A DNA stretch of 64,000 nt from assembly GCA_002441125.1 (NCBI GenBank), contig DJVI01000024.1, positions 10,812 to 74,811 of the forward strand, read 5' to 3'. The DNA is from Caldifarciminota bacterium UBA6260. GTDB lineage: Bacteria; Hydrothermota; 32-111. The position numbers were made by a program, and so were the translations under genes. The notes under the pieces were generated by a model, which was not told the origin of the DNA, searched no databases, and was given only the letters and a program-made list of their open reading frames with translations. Below, piece by piece: positions 1-8,998 of the stretch (position 1 is its first letter; every line of letters starts with the position of its first letter).

Positions 1-684
1 AATGAGGATGCTGATCTTGAAAGTGCAGCCAACGGAATTGTTCAAGGAGCTTTCGGTTTTCAGGGACAAAAATGTTCAGCATGTTCAAGAGCTATAATAC
101 ATGAAAAAGTTTACGACAAAATGGTAGAACTTATAAAGGAAAGAACTGAAAAGATTAAGGTAGTAGATACGAGAGAATTCCCTGTGCCTGATGTTCATTA
201 TTACAACATGGGACCAGTTTCAAGTGCTTCTTCAAAAGCTAAGATTATGAGTTATATTGAAGTTGGGAAAAAAGAGGGAAGACTTGTTACAGGTGGAAAA
301 GAGATAGATAAAAATGGTGGTTACTTTATTGAGCCTACAGTTTTTGCTGATATAAAACCTCTTTCAAAACTTGAACAGGAAGAGATCTTTGGTCCAGTTC
401 TTGCTATAATAAAATCTGAATCATTTGAAAAGTCTATTGAAATAGCTAATGACACAATTTATGGTTTAACTGGTGCAGTTTACACAAAAGATAGAAAGAA
501 GATCAAAAAGGCAACGGATGAATTGTTAACAGGTAACCTTTATATAAACAGAGGTTGTACAGGTGCACTTGTTGGTGTTCATCCATTTGGTGGTTTCAAT
601 CTTTCAGGAACAGATTCAAAAGCAGGTGGACCAGATTATCTTTTGCTTTTCTTACAGGCAAAAGTTTATAGCGAAAAAGTTTAA
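1..684 (+). CDS. rocA: 1-pyrroline-5-carboxylate dehydrogenase, C-terminal part (5' end outside window)
   Basis: The frame is open from base 1, so the start lies to the left. The first residues hold the aldehyde dehydrogenase nucleophile region, GFQGQKCSACSR, which is typical of P5C dehydrogenases; the catalytic Cys is the first one. Further on, YNMGPVSS, the EEIFGPVLA segment and the C-terminal PFGGFNLSGTDSKAGG also fit this branch of the family. The enzyme oxidises glutamate semialdehyde/P5C to glutamate with NAD+, the second step of proline breakdown. About 227 of an expected 510-540 residues are visible. A strong hairpin follows the stop, so it is the last gene of its transcript. Another semialdehyde dehydrogenase is possible, but the Cys-loop wording favours P5C dehydrogenase. 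Confidence 0.86.
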   Translation, partial: NEDADLESAANGIVQGAFGFQGQKCSACSRAIIHEKVYDKMVELIKERTEKIKVVDTREFPVPDVHYYNMGPVSSASSKAKIMSYIEVGKKEGRLVTGGKEIDKNGGYFIEPTVFADIKPLSKLEQEEIFGPVLAIIKSESFEKSIEIANDTIYGLTGAVYTKDRKKIKKATDELLTGNLYINRGCTGALVGVHPFGGFNLSGTDSKAGGPDYLLLFLQAKVYSEKV

Positions 685-709
685 AAAGAGGGGGCTTTGC
701 CCCCTCTTT
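685..709 (+). terminator. Rho-independent-type terminator after the P5C dehydrogenase
   Basis: A perfect 11-bp stem (685-695 pairing with 699-709) with a TTT loop and a core of GGGGGC/GCCCCC begins right at the stop codon. The U-rich part is short and lies inside the 3' arm (CTCTTT), so the hairpin could act in either direction. Confidence 0.75.
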
Positions 710-715
710 CCAAAG

Positions 716-743
716 TTGACTTAAATATAATTACTTATATAAT
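716..743 (+). promoter_or_regulatory. Sigma70-like promoter giving an almost leaderless mRNA
   Basis: TTGACT at 716-721 and TATAAT at 738-743 are separated by 16 bp. Transcription would start near 749-751, three to five bases before the ATG at 754. No Shine-Dalgarno sequence precedes that ATG. The same TTGACT-16-TATAAT layout stands in front of the RNase P RNA at 11737. Confidence 0.6.
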
Positions 744-753
744 TAATAAAGTA

Positions 754-2580
754 ATGAAAAATTTTATATTAAGTTTTTTTTTGATATTATTTAGTCTTAA
801 AATTTACCCAGAATCTTATAATTTTACTAAAATAGTTGATATTGGGAACTCATTAAAGAGTTTTAATGAAAATATTTTCATAACCGAAATAGGTTTTTTT
901 TATGATGATGCGGATTTTACTCCTTTTAAAATTTTCGATAAAAATATAAAGAAAATAAGCAAAACTGACTCTTTAATTTCTATTCTATTTTATGATAACA
1001 CTTTTGAAATATATAAAATAGATTCTTCACCAATACTTTTATTTTCAAATTCTTTTGATAGTACTATTGATGACATTTTTAGTTCAAAAGATTATTTTCT
1101 TTTTAAAAATGGCACCATATTTTATTTATATAGATTTGAAAAAGATTCTTTAAAAAGGATAAGACATTTCAACCTTACAGGTATAGATGGTTTTTATTCA
1201 GATAACGATAATCTCTTTTTTATACTTAATGATGGTGAAATTGTAAAGTATGGTAAAGTTGAAGGTGATTCCTTTATAATTAAAAATTTTGTTTTAACCA
1301 ACAATTCAAAATTTTTATATTTTAATAAATTTTCAACGATAATTTCTAACTCTACAGGCAAATATCTTTATTTCTTCTGTTTGAGGGATGATTCTTTGAA
1401 ACTTTTATATGAAGTCCCAGATAACAGAGTTTATGAGAATGGTTTTTCTGTTGATTCTTTTTTAATTTTAAAAAGTTCAGATTCTCTATTCATAAGAAGT
1501 GTTATCGATTCTTTTATAACATATTCGGTTGATTCTTTCCAGTTTGAATATCCCATAAAAGATATATTTTTAAAAGAGGATACTATTTTTATAAATACTG
1601 GAGTTAAAATAATCAAATATTCATTAAGTTCTAAAATTTTTAAATTAGGTAAAAACTTTTCAAAATCTTATGAAGGCATATTGAGGGGAGATGTCAGAAA
1701 TGGTTTTTATTCAGAAGATAGTTTGTTCATCTTTTCAAATGATACGATAGTTGAGACAATTAATAAAAATAAAAATTTGTTAAAAAAAGATAATTTGCTT
1801 CTTTGTTATGACCAAATAATTTTTTCAAATAATGATTCTTTTAATTTTATTTCAACAAAAAATCCTGTTAAGAATATCAAAATGATAGATGGGCAAGTAT
1901 ATTTTATAGAAAACGATAACTTTTTAAAAAAGTTAAACTTTTTTGATAGCTCTATTGAAACTATTTTAAGAGTTGAATTTGACATGACCGATTTTGAAAA
2001 AACAGATTCGAATTTTTATTTCAGTTCAGGTCAAAATGGAATTTTAAAAATTGATAGTAATGGAGGATTCAAAAAATCATATCTTGATGGTTCCTATTTC
2101 CAAAAAGTTGTTGAGTTCAAAGGCATGTTATTTTCAATTAAAAATGGGAATATGATCTCAACTTTAGATAAAGAGAATCTTTTGGAATTTGATAGATACA
2201 TTATTTCAGATTTCATTGATTGGTATAATTATGATGATACACTTTTAATATTTTTAACTGAGGATTCGGTTTTGTTATATAAAGATTCTTTTGAGAAGGT
2301 AAATTTTAATGTTATGAATTTAAAAAATATTAAGGATATTCTTTTAGAAAAAAATGGTGTGTACATTATACTTAAAAATTGTGCTACATTGTTTTTTGAA
2401 AAAAATGTTTCCCTTCTGAAAGATGATGATAAAAGAGGTTATGATAATAATCTTTCTTTGAAAAATGAAAAAATATGGTATGATATATTAGGAAGGAAAG
2501 TTTCGAGAGATTTTAAAGTCAATGGTTTTTATTTTATAAAACAAAAAAATGGAACAAAAAAAATTTTTAATATAAAGTGA
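754..2580 (+). CDS. Secreted beta-rich protein with a type IX-like sorting tail
   Basis: I place the start at ATG 754 (608 residues), not at the upstream in-frame codon at 697, because 697 lies inside the terminator hairpin and before the promoter. The N-terminus MKNFILSFFLILFSLKIYPES reads as a signal peptide. The body is a long run of short strands with repeated 'D-S-F/L-F-I' units and looks like a beta-propeller; I recognise no enzyme motif. The last ~35 residues, including WYDILGRKVSRDF and a final KKIFNIK, resemble the C-terminal sorting domains of type IX secreted proteins. The mRNA seems near-leaderless. It may be first in the long plus-strand operon that continues into the peptidase and respiratory genes. 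Function unknown. Confidence 0.7.
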   Translation: MKNFILSFFLILFSLKIYPESYNFTKIVDIGNSLKSFNENIFITEIGFFYDDADFTPFKIFDKNIKKISKTDSLISILFYDNTFEIYKIDSSPILLFSNSFDSTIDDIFSSKDYFLFKNGTIFYLYRFEKDSLKRIRHFNLTGIDGFYSDNDNLFFILNDGEIVKYGKVEGDSFIIKNFVLTNNSKFLYFNKFSTIISNSTGKYLYFFCLRDDSLKLLYEVPDNRVYENGFSVDSFLILKSSDSLFIRSVIDSFITYSVDSFQFEYPIKDIFLKEDTIFINTGVKIIKYSLSSKIFKLGKNFSKSYEGILRGDVRNGFYSEDSLFIFSNDTIVETINKNKNLLKKDNLLLCYDQIIFSNNDSFNFISTKNPVKNIKMIDGQVYFIENDNFLKKLNFFDSSIETILRVEFDMTDFEKTDSNFYFSSGQNGILKIDSNGGFKKSYLDGSYFQKVVEFKGMLFSIKNGNMISTLDKENLLEFDRYIISDFIDWYNYDDTLLIFLTEDSVLLYKDSFEKVNFNVMNLKNIKDILLEKNGVYIILKNCATLFFEKNVSLLKDDDKRGYDNNLSLKNEKIWYDILGRKVSRDFKVNGFYFIKQKNGTKKIFNIK

Positions 2581-2588
2581 GGTTTTAA

Positions 2589-3593
2589 ATGATAGAAAAA
2601 TACATAGAAGAACTTGTAAAAATAGATTCTCCATCTGGTTTTACAAAAGAAGTTATAAATTATATTGAAGGGGAAGTATCAAAAGCTGGATATAAAACTT
2701 TGAAAACAAACAAAGGTTCTTTGAAAGTTTATACAGGAGAATCACCAATATACGCTTTAACAGCACATGTTGACACTCTTGGTGGAATGGTAAAGGAGAT
2801 AAATAGTGATGGAACTTTGAAAATAACACAGATAGGTGGTTTCCCGAACAATTCCTTTGAAGGTTCATACTGTAAAATAAGAAATTTTGAAGGTGAAATA
2901 TTCACAGGGACATATCTTATAAAAAATCCTTCAACTCATGTTAACAGAGATGTTTCAAAGAGTGAAAGAACTACAGATAATATGATAATAAGGCTTGATG
3001 AAGAAGTTAAAAGTAGAGATGATGTTTTAAAGTTAAAAATAAATGTTGGTGATTATGTTTTCTTTGATCCAAAATTCGAACTGACAAAATCCGGTTTTGT
3101 TAAAACAAGATTCCTTGATGATAAAGCATGTTCTGCGATTCTTTTAGATATCCTTTTGAATGAAAAGGATAAACTGAAAAACAAACCATTTCTTTTTTAT
3201 TTCTCAACCTATGAAGAGGTTGGTCATGGTGGTGCATCTGGTTTTGATGAAACTGTCAAGGAACTTATAGTCGCAGATATGGGTGTTGTTGGTGATGGAG
3301 TTGAAGGGGATGAATTTTCAGTTTCGATCTGTGCAAAAGACTCAACAGGTCCTTATGACTTTGATATAAGAAATGAACTTGTTTCAATTTGTAAAACTTT
3401 CAAAATACCTTATAAAATAGATATATTCCCATTCTATGGTTCAGATGGGTCAGAAGCACTTAGGGCTGGTTACGATATGAAAGTTGGTCTTATCGGTCCG
3501 GGAGTTTCAGCGTCACATGGTGTTGAGAGAACACATATAAAAGCTTTGAAAGCTACGAAAGATCTTTTATTAAAATATATTGAAAGAAGATGA
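2589..3593 (+). CDS. M42 family metallo-aminopeptidase
   Basis: This is a 334-residue cytoplasmic dinuclear-metal peptidase that removes N-terminal residues from peptides. Family motifs are visible in order: AHVDTLGGMV (first metal ligands), RFLDDKACSAIL (bridging Asp), YEEVGHGGAS (catalytic base Glu and ligand), a later VADMG, and the C-terminal ASHGVERTH carrying the last His ligand. Length fits M42 (frv/TET type) enzymes. A GTGAGG Shine-Dalgarno overlaps the upstream stop. Its own stop overlaps the ATG of the following MrpE-like gene (ATGA), so the two are translationally coupled. A peptidase here agrees with the amino-acid catabolic genes in the window. The substrate within the family cannot be told from sequence. 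Confidence 0.88.
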   Translation: MIEKYIEELVKIDSPSGFTKEVINYIEGEVSKAGYKTLKTNKGSLKVYTGESPIYALTAHVDTLGGMVKEINSDGTLKITQIGGFPNNSFEGSYCKIRNFEGEIFTGTYLIKNPSTHVNRDVSKSERTTDNMIIRLDEEVKSRDDVLKLKINVGDYVFFDPKFELTKSGFVKTRFLDDKACSAILLDILLNEKDKLKNKPFLFYFSTYEEVGHGGASGFDETVKELIVADMGVVGDGVEGDEFSVSICAKDSTGPYDFDIRNELVSICKTFKIPYKIDIFPFYGSDGSEALRAGYDMKVGLIGPGVSASHGVERTHIKALKATKDLLLKYIERR

Positions 3594-4054
3594 AGAAAAT
3601 ATTTCCAATCTTTTTTGTTGTTCTGTGTTTATTTTTATTAAACTTTTCGCTTTATAGAAAAAATATTCTTTTGATAATCCTTTCTATCATATCGATTACA
3701 ATTTTTTTGTTTATTTTTCTTCTTTTTCTATCAAAAGATATGAAAGTTTTAAAAAAAATTTTTAATATGACAGTAATGAATTTAGATATAATTTTTGATA
3801 TTTTTTTAAAAAACTTTTATTTCTTTTTTTTACTCATTTACGATAAAAATAAAGAGGAAGATATTGTTGAAAGAAAATTTGAACTGAAATCTAAAAATCA
3901 ATTTTTTAACGATTTCATTAAACTAATTTTTAGTATGGATCTTTCTATTTTAAAATTATACCTTACGGAAGAACATTTGATTTTAAAGACAAAAAATATT
4001 TACAACCTGAACATTTACCAATTAAGATATGATAGGATAACAAAAAGGTTATGA
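3590..4054 (+). CDS. MrpE/MbxA-like membrane subunit of an MBX/MBS-type complex
   Basis: 154 residues. Two or three hydrophobic segments fill residues 1-50, followed by a more polar C-terminal half (from about residue 95), the plan of MrpE/MbhA proteins. Sequence identity to known MrpE is low by eye. The call rests on size, topology and its place as first gene of a run that matches the mbx/mbs order. It shares ATGA overlaps with the peptidase gene before it and with the next gene. MrpE belongs to the Na+/H+ antiporter module of Mrp, MBH and MBX complexes. Strongly AT-rich, as expected from its Phe/Ile/Leu content. Confidence 0.55.
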   Translation: MKKIFPIFFVVLCLFLLNFSLYRKNILLIILSIISITIFLFIFLLFLSKDMKVLKKIFNMTVMNLDIIFDIFLKNFYFFFLLIYDKNKEEDIVERKFELKSKNQFFNDFIKLIFSMDLSILKLYLTEEHLILKTKNIYNLNIYQLRYDRITKRL

Positions 4055-4299
4055 ATTATTTTTACTATCTTATAACATTTTTATTATTTTTTTTAAATTT
4101 AAGATTACAATTTTTAAAAAATTCAAAAATCGACAGAATCTTTTCCTTCATAAATCTTTCAAATATCTTTGTCTTTATAATTTTTGTTTTTACCGATTTT
4201 AAAAGTTTATCAAGCCAGAAAGCACTATTTATTATTCTTTTCTTTGTTCAAATCGGACTTTTATTGAAATTTATTTTTGATAACTATAAAGAGGTATAA
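4051..4299 (+). CDS. MrpF/MbxB-like small membrane subunit
   Basis: 82 residues with three predicted membrane helices (about 3-20, 30-48, 58-76). Size, topology and second position in the cluster fit MrpF/MbhB, a small subunit of the antiporter module. There is no diagnostic motif that would make the assignment certain from sequence alone. It starts inside the previous stop (ATGA) and ends directly against the next ATG at 4300. Confidence 0.5.
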   Translation: MNYFYYLITFLLFFLNLRLQFLKNSKIDRIFSFINLSNIFVFIIFVFTDFKSLSSQKALFIILFFVQIGLLLKFIFDNYKEV

Positions 4300-4551
4300 A
4301 TGTATTTTATCTGGGCTTTATTTATTTTTCTTCAGACTTTAATAATTTTTAAAAAGGATGATCCTTATAAAAAGAAACTTTATATTTTCACCAATATTCT
4401 TTTTTCAATTTTTTTAATTTTTTCATCATTTGTTATAGCTTATAAAGGATTTTTTATTGAGAGTTTACTTTTGTTATTATATTTCTTACTAAATATAATG
4501 AATTTTATATTTTTAATAATTTACAACTTTTTGTTATCAGGAGAGAAATGA
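4300..4551 (+). CDS. MrpG/MbxC-like small membrane subunit
   Basis: 83 residues with three hydrophobic helices and no soluble domain. Position three in the cluster and the size match MrpG/MbhC. The start ATG follows the previous stop without a gap. The stop overlaps the next start, so expression is coupled. The assignment is by order and topology only. Confidence 0.48.
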   Translation: MYFIWALFIFLQTLIIFKKDDPYKKKLYIFTNILFSIFLIFSSFVIAYKGFFIESLLLLLYFLLNIMNFIFLIIYNFLLSGEK

Positions 4552-4778
4552 TGGAAACAGGTATAATAATCTTACTACTTTTGTTATCCATAATTAGTGC
4601 AATTTCCTTTTTATTTTCAAAAAAAGATTACATCAATTACTTTGTCATTATTTCAAATATTTTTTCTCTGATATTCTATTTTTGGGGGAACGATACTATT
4701 TCCTTATTCTTTTTGATTTTCAATTCAACCTCTATTTCATTGATATTGATTAAATTAAAAAAGGATATTGAATTTTAA
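4548..4778 (+). CDS. MbxD-like small membrane subunit (MrpA C-terminal/MrpB-like domain)
   Basis: 76 residues with three helices; the polar NDTISLFFLIFN segment sits where MrpA/MbhD proteins have their conserved 'PDVALTEA' stretch. Two in-frame ATGs (4548, 4551) are possible starts; GGAGAG just before supports either. It would be subunit D of the MBX/MBS order. Subunit F (MrpB, normally about 130-150 residues), expected next in archaeal operons, is not present between this gene and the MrpC-like gene. Confidence 0.5.
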   Translation: MMETGIIILLLLLSIISAISFLFSKKDYINYFVIISNIFSLIFYFWGNDTISLFFLIFNSTSISLILIKLKKDIEF

Positions 4779-4780
4779 TT

Positions 4781-5080
4781 ATGTTTAATCAAAATTATTT
4801 CATTATGTTAGAGTTGGGACTTTTTATCTTTTTTAACATTTTGATTTTTATTAAAACTGACTCTATAGCAAAAACCTTTATATCTCTATTTCAAATTTTC
4901 CCTCCATTGTTGATTTTATTTTTAACAAAATATAAAAATATCAATAATATAACCTTTTATACTGCTGTTATCTTTTTGGTAAATTTTTTAATACAGTTAA
5001 CTGTAATACTTTTGATAAGAAGAATTTCAGAGATAAATAAAACTGATAGGAATTTTAGACCTGATGAATATGATAAGTGA
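4781..5080 (+). CDS. MrpC/NuoK-like membrane subunit (MbxG)
   Basis: 99 residues, three membrane helices. The stretch FYTAVIFLVNFLIQLTVILL aligns well by eye with the conserved 'LTAIVIgfa.tAl.L' of MrpC/NuoK proteins, making this the clearest of the small subunits. The conserved polar residues of the second NuoK helix are not obvious. It overlaps the following large antiporter-like gene by 17 bases. In the complex it would lie between the small Mrp subunits and the large antiporter-like subunits. Confidence 0.6.
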   Translation: MFNQNYFIMLELGLFIFFNILIFIKTDSIAKTFISLFQIFPPLLILFLTKYKNINNITFYTAVIFLVNFLIQLTVILLIRRISEINKTDRNFRPDEYDK

Positions 5081-6506
5081 TCTAATATTTTTATTTTTAA
5101 CCTTTTTCATTATACTTTTTTCATATATGAAAATTTTGAATAAAAAATCTGTTGAATCCATTCTGTTTTTAACAGTAATTTTTTATCTTCTCTTTGATTT
5201 TTTGAACTTTTATCTTTACAAAGTTGAACAGTTTTCAATTATTATAATCAAAGGGATATCTTTTTCATTCGAATCTTCCCAATCGATTATATTGCTCGAA
5301 ATTCTTTCAATAAGTTTTTATACTTTATTTCTATTTTTATCCAAGAGTTCTGAAAAAGATTTTTCAGAAGATACAGATAGCCAGCATCTCCTTTATTTTA
5401 TCGTTATACCTTTTTCTACCTTCTTATATAAAACAACAGACATTTTCTTATATTCATTTCTAAGTGTGATTATATTTTTAATCCTGATTTTCACAATAGA
5501 AAATATAAACTTAAAAACAATCGTTATAAATGTTAAAGTAGGATTTATATTTTATTTTGTATTTTTAATTTCTGTTGCTACAACTATAATTTTTTTAAAA
5601 AACTATGGAACTACTGATGTTTTAAAAAGCGCTTCTTTAAATATTGACAACATTTCTAACAATTTAACATTCTATCTTTTCTATCTAACAACTTTACTTT
5701 ATTTGTTTATCTTTCCTTTGAACATATTTCTTTTTGATCTTTTCAATTCTTTTAATTCGAAACAGCTCTCACTTATAATTCTTTTTATTACATTTCCTTC
5801 TATAAATTTTATCAACAGGCTTCTTTTTATAACTCCCAAGAATGTAATCGAAACTCTTTTTATCCTTTCATTGTTAAGTTATTCTGTTACAACAATACTT
5901 TTACTCAATTCGAAAACAAAGTATTTCAGAACATTTCTTTTCTTCACATTGATCAACGAGATAAATTTTTTAATATTATTCCAACATCGTTTCAAAACTT
6001 TTGTTGATTCAGGTTTTATTATATTTTACTTAGGTTTGTTTTTCTCTTTTCTATATTCACTCTCTAAACTCAGTTTTGAGAATGAAGAGGATTTGAAAAA
6101 CTCTTTTATAAAACAGCCAACAAATTCTATAATTTTTTTTGTAACAAGTTTTACCTTCACTTCCTTACCATTCTCAATGATTTTTTTGTATCAATACAGA
6201 TTTTTGATTATCCTTTACAATGGTTCTAAATTATTTTTCTGGACTTATCTTATTATAATTATGTTAAAAACCTATGCAATTTTAAAGTTTGATTTAAAAA
6301 TGCTACTTGTAGAAAGAAGGGAAAAGAACCATCTCATAAGTATGATAAAAAATTTTCAGAGAACGGATTTTATAATACTTGTACTTATTATAATTCTGTC
6401 TGTAGTATTTTATCATAACAGTATAAACAGAAAAAAAGAGTATTTTGGAGAGTATAGAAATTTATATTTGAAGGAATATAATATTCAAGGTAAAAGTAAT
6501 AAATAG
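5064..6506 (+). CDS. MrpD/NuoN-like antiporter subunit (MbxH)
   Basis: 480 residues and about 12-14 membrane helices, the size of MrpD/NuoN/MbhH. A membrane Glu occurs in LLEILSISFYTLFLFL, the place of the conserved TM5 Glu. After the region matching 'HSWLPdAh..AP' (here FLFDLFNSFNSKQLSL), I do not find the usual 'KxGxY' Lys motif; the text reads SINFINRLLF. Thus part of the proton-pathway signature looks changed. Start at ATG 5064 (a second ATG at 5070 is possible). It is followed three bases later by the second large antiporter-like subunit, as in mbx/mbs operons, which carry H and H'. Confidence 0.65.
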   Translation: MNMISDLIFLFLTFFIILFSYMKILNKKSVESILFLTVIFYLLFDFLNFYLYKVEQFSIIIIKGISFSFESSQSIILLEILSISFYTLFLFLSKSSEKDFSEDTDSQHLLYFIVIPFSTFLYKTTDIFLYSFLSVIIFLILIFTIENINLKTIVINVKVGFIFYFVFLISVATTIIFLKNYGTTDVLKSASLNIDNISNNLTFYLFYLTTLLYLFIFPLNIFLFDLFNSFNSKQLSLIILFITFPSINFINRLLFITPKNVIETLFILSLLSYSVTTILLLNSKTKYFRTFLFFTLINEINFLILFQHRFKTFVDSGFIIFYLGLFFSFLYSLSKLSFENEEDLKNSFIKQPTNSIIFFVTSFTFTSLPFSMIFLYQYRFLIILYNGSKLFFWTYLIIIMLKTYAILKFDLKMLLVERREKNHLISMIKNFQRTDFIILVLIIILSVVFYHNSINRKKEYFGEYRNLYLKEYNIQGKSNK

Positions 6507-6509
6507 AAT

Positions 6510-8237
6510 ATGAACAGTGTTTACTTCCATTCATCGATTATCTCTGTGATTTCAGTATACATTTTAGGTAACCTTAACAGAGTTCTTAGAAATGTTTTTT
6601 TATTGATCTTCTTTTCTTTTTCATTTCTATACTTTATTTCAATAGGTAGTGGTAGTTTGGTTTTAAAATTGTTTGGATTTGAATCTTTGAATCTTGTCTT
6701 TTCCAAAACATCCTTTTCTTTACCTTTTTTACTTGTTAACCATATCATATTTTTCTTCTTTTTCTTAAGAGAGATGTTCAGATCTCCAAGGGAGAGTGAA
6801 AACAGTTACTTTATGAATATTTGTATCCTTTTCATATTGCTTAATATAATATTCGTTTCATCAGATTTTATTACAATTTATATATTTTTTGAGCTTTTAT
6901 TCTTTTTCCTGGTAATAATGATAACTATAAATATAAACGATTATAAAAACAGCGAAAATATTCTTCTTGTAAATCTTTTTGGAACTTTGATTCTTTTATC
7001 AGTGATAGTTGTTATTACTTCGAGTAAAACTTTCATAAATTATCCACCAATCTTTTATATAATTCTTTACATTTCTGTTGCATTAAGAACACTCGTTTTA
7101 CCTTTAAGTATTTTCTTCAAAAAAGAGCTGGTAAAATCTGATCATAGTTTTATTGGTATTTTCACAGTATCTATATTTCTTTCTGGTTTTTTTGTAATGA
7201 GTTTTCTTTTTAAAAGTTTTTTAACTTCCCAACATTATTTACCTATTCTTTCCAAATTTTTTATTTACCTTTTTTTCCTTATGACATTACCTATATTTTC
7301 GTTCGATTTTTTAATCTCTAAAGATATTAAAAGAATGATATTCAGTTTTTCAGGTTCAATCTTTGTGACCAACCTTCTTATATACCTTTATTATGAAGAT
7401 TTTTCATCAAAATATCTTATAAATTCTCTTTTCTATTTTGTTCCGTTATCATTTATTTTTATATTCTTCGATTATATAGAAGAGGAATTCAAAACTTCAA
7501 ATTTTGATTTTTTAGGTAACCTTTTTTATATAAAACCTGTATCTTCAACTGTTATATTTTTGTCTTTGATTTCACTATCATTTATATATCCAACCTCTGG
7601 TTATCTTCTTTTAAAAGAGAGATTTTTTGACTCATCTTATAATCCTTTCCCTATTTTTATCGTTTATTTGATCTATTTTTTGTTTTATTCAATTTTATTT
7701 TTTAAATTATTTTATCTTCTATTTATTCAGAAAAATATTACCAGAGAAAAGAAAATAACAAAGGATTCAGAATTGTTTTTATCATTCTTAACTTTTCCAT
7801 TTTTGGTTCTATTTTCGTTCGCTGTTATTTTTTCTTATCTTTTTAGTTCAAGTTCTATATTATTTTATATTATTTTTTCATTCGTTACTCTTATAGTTAT
7901 TTTGATAGTCTTAGTTTTGAACGATAAAGATCGAAAGACCTTTTTTATACATACAAAAAATTCTGAAGAGTATTTCTTTGTTCAAAACAGAAAAACAACT
8001 ATAATCGGTGATCTTGTGAATTTAAAATTCGATATATCTTTAAGCGAAAGATTTTTAGAAAAAATGGTTGAAAAAACAGACCTTAACAAAATTTTTTATT
8101 TTTTGAAGAACTTTATAGATGATCTCAGTTTGACTCTTTTCAAGCTTTATCAGAGAAGTTTTACAGCTTCATTTTTTATTCTTTTATTGTTTTTGATTTC
8201 CTTTTTTCTATATCTTTTCTATAGAGGTTTTCTATGA
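6510..8237 (+). CDS. Second MrpD/NuoL-like antiporter subunit (MbxH')
   Basis: 575 residues with about 13-14 helices and a long C-terminal extension (from roughly residue 490) that ends in one more helix, reminiscent of the NuoL/MrpA-type tail. The IYIFFELLFFFLVIMIT segment holds the conserved TM5 Glu. As in the preceding subunit, the Lys of the 'KxGxY' helix is not seen (LSGFFVMSFLF instead). Two tandem antiporter-like subunits distinguish MBX/MBS from MBH, which has one. The stop overlaps the next start (ATGA). Confidence 0.65.
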   Translation: MNSVYFHSSIISVISVYILGNLNRVLRNVFLLIFFSFSFLYFISIGSGSLVLKLFGFESLNLVFSKTSFSLPFLLVNHIIFFFFFLREMFRSPRESENSYFMNICILFILLNIIFVSSDFITIYIFFELLFFFLVIMITININDYKNSENILLVNLFGTLILLSVIVVITSSKTFINYPPIFYIILYISVALRTLVLPLSIFFKKELVKSDHSFIGIFTVSIFLSGFFVMSFLFKSFLTSQHYLPILSKFFIYLFFLMTLPIFSFDFLISKDIKRMIFSFSGSIFVTNLLIYLYYEDFSSKYLINSLFYFVPLSFIFIFFDYIEEEFKTSNFDFLGNLFYIKPVSSTVIFLSLISLSFIYPTSGYLLLKERFFDSSYNPFPIFIVYLIYFLFYSILFFKLFYLLFIQKNITREKKITKDSELFLSFLTFPFLVLFSFAVIFSYLFSSSSILFYIIFSFVTLIVILIVLVLNDKDRKTFFIHTKNSEEYFFVQNRKTTIIGDLVNLKFDISLSERFLEKMVEKTDLNKIFYFLKNFIDDLSLTLFKLYQRSFTASFFILLLFLISFFLYLFYRGFL

Positions 8238-8998
8238 AAATATTTTTGGATTTTATCTTTTTCTATCTTTTAAACTTTGTTATAATTGTTTGGATTGAAA
8301 AATATTTCTTTTATAAGATATCAAGAAGGGAAGTAGATGAAATAATTTTAAATGAGATAATTTCGTTTAAAAGAAACAAGTACCATAACTTGTTAAAAAT
8401 ATATTTAAATATTATATCACTCCTTTTGATTTATATCTTTTTGTATATTTTTGTATCTCAAACCTTAACCTTAAATTTAAGTTTTATATTTCTAATACTT
8501 TTTTATATCTTTTATGTTAAGATAAGAAATAGTCAAATTTATTTCCATCAAGAAATAATAAGAGAAAATGAGATAATATTATTTTCATACATCATATTTT
8601 TTTGCTCTCTTTACGCGTTTAATTATTTACCAAAAAATAATTCTTATGGTCTTAAAATTCTGATATTTTTAACGAGTTTTCCATCCCTCTTTGTTTTAAA
8701 TGTTAACCAAACAAATAAAGAACAACTCCATTACATTACATACAAAGAGAGTATAATTTTGAAAAGTTTTAACAGAATATTTTTTACCTTCATAAACTCA
8801 TTTTTCATCTTCTACCTTACAGGGAAAGAAATAGATTTTATAACATTATCAATATTAGTTTTTGTTTTCAGGATAATTTTATATTTTATCAATCTTGTTT
8901 TTGTAAGTTTTTCAAAGATCTTAACTTTTTTTATTTTATCCATATCATTTTCTATAATAATTTTGATAAACATTTTAATAAAATATGTTATACGATAA
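8234..8998 (+). CDS. NuoH/MbxM-like membrane anchor subunit, divergent
   Basis: 254 residues, six or more helices; shorter than usual NuoH (about 310-330). The N-terminal WIEKYFFYKISRREVDEIIL resembles the 'ERK..g..Q.R.GP' loop in place but lacks its Gly-Pro. The family place is inferred mainly from topology and from position: directly before the NuoB-like gene, the site of subunit M in mbx/mbs operons. It would connect the peripheral Fe-S arm to the antiporter subunits. SD GAGG at 8225-8228. Its last bases overlap the next gene by 14 bases. Confidence 0.55.
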   Translation: MKIFLDFIFFYLLNFVIIVWIEKYFFYKISRREVDEIILNEIISFKRNKYHNLLKIYLNIISLLLIYIFLYIFVSQTLTLNLSFIFLILFYIFYVKIRNSQIYFHQEIIRENEIILFSYIIFFCSLYAFNYLPKNNSYGLKILIFLTSFPSLFVLNVNQTNKEQLHYITYKESIILKSFNRIFFTFINSFFIFYLTGKEIDFITLSILVFVFRIILYFINLVFVSFSKILTFFILSISFSIIILINILIKYVIR

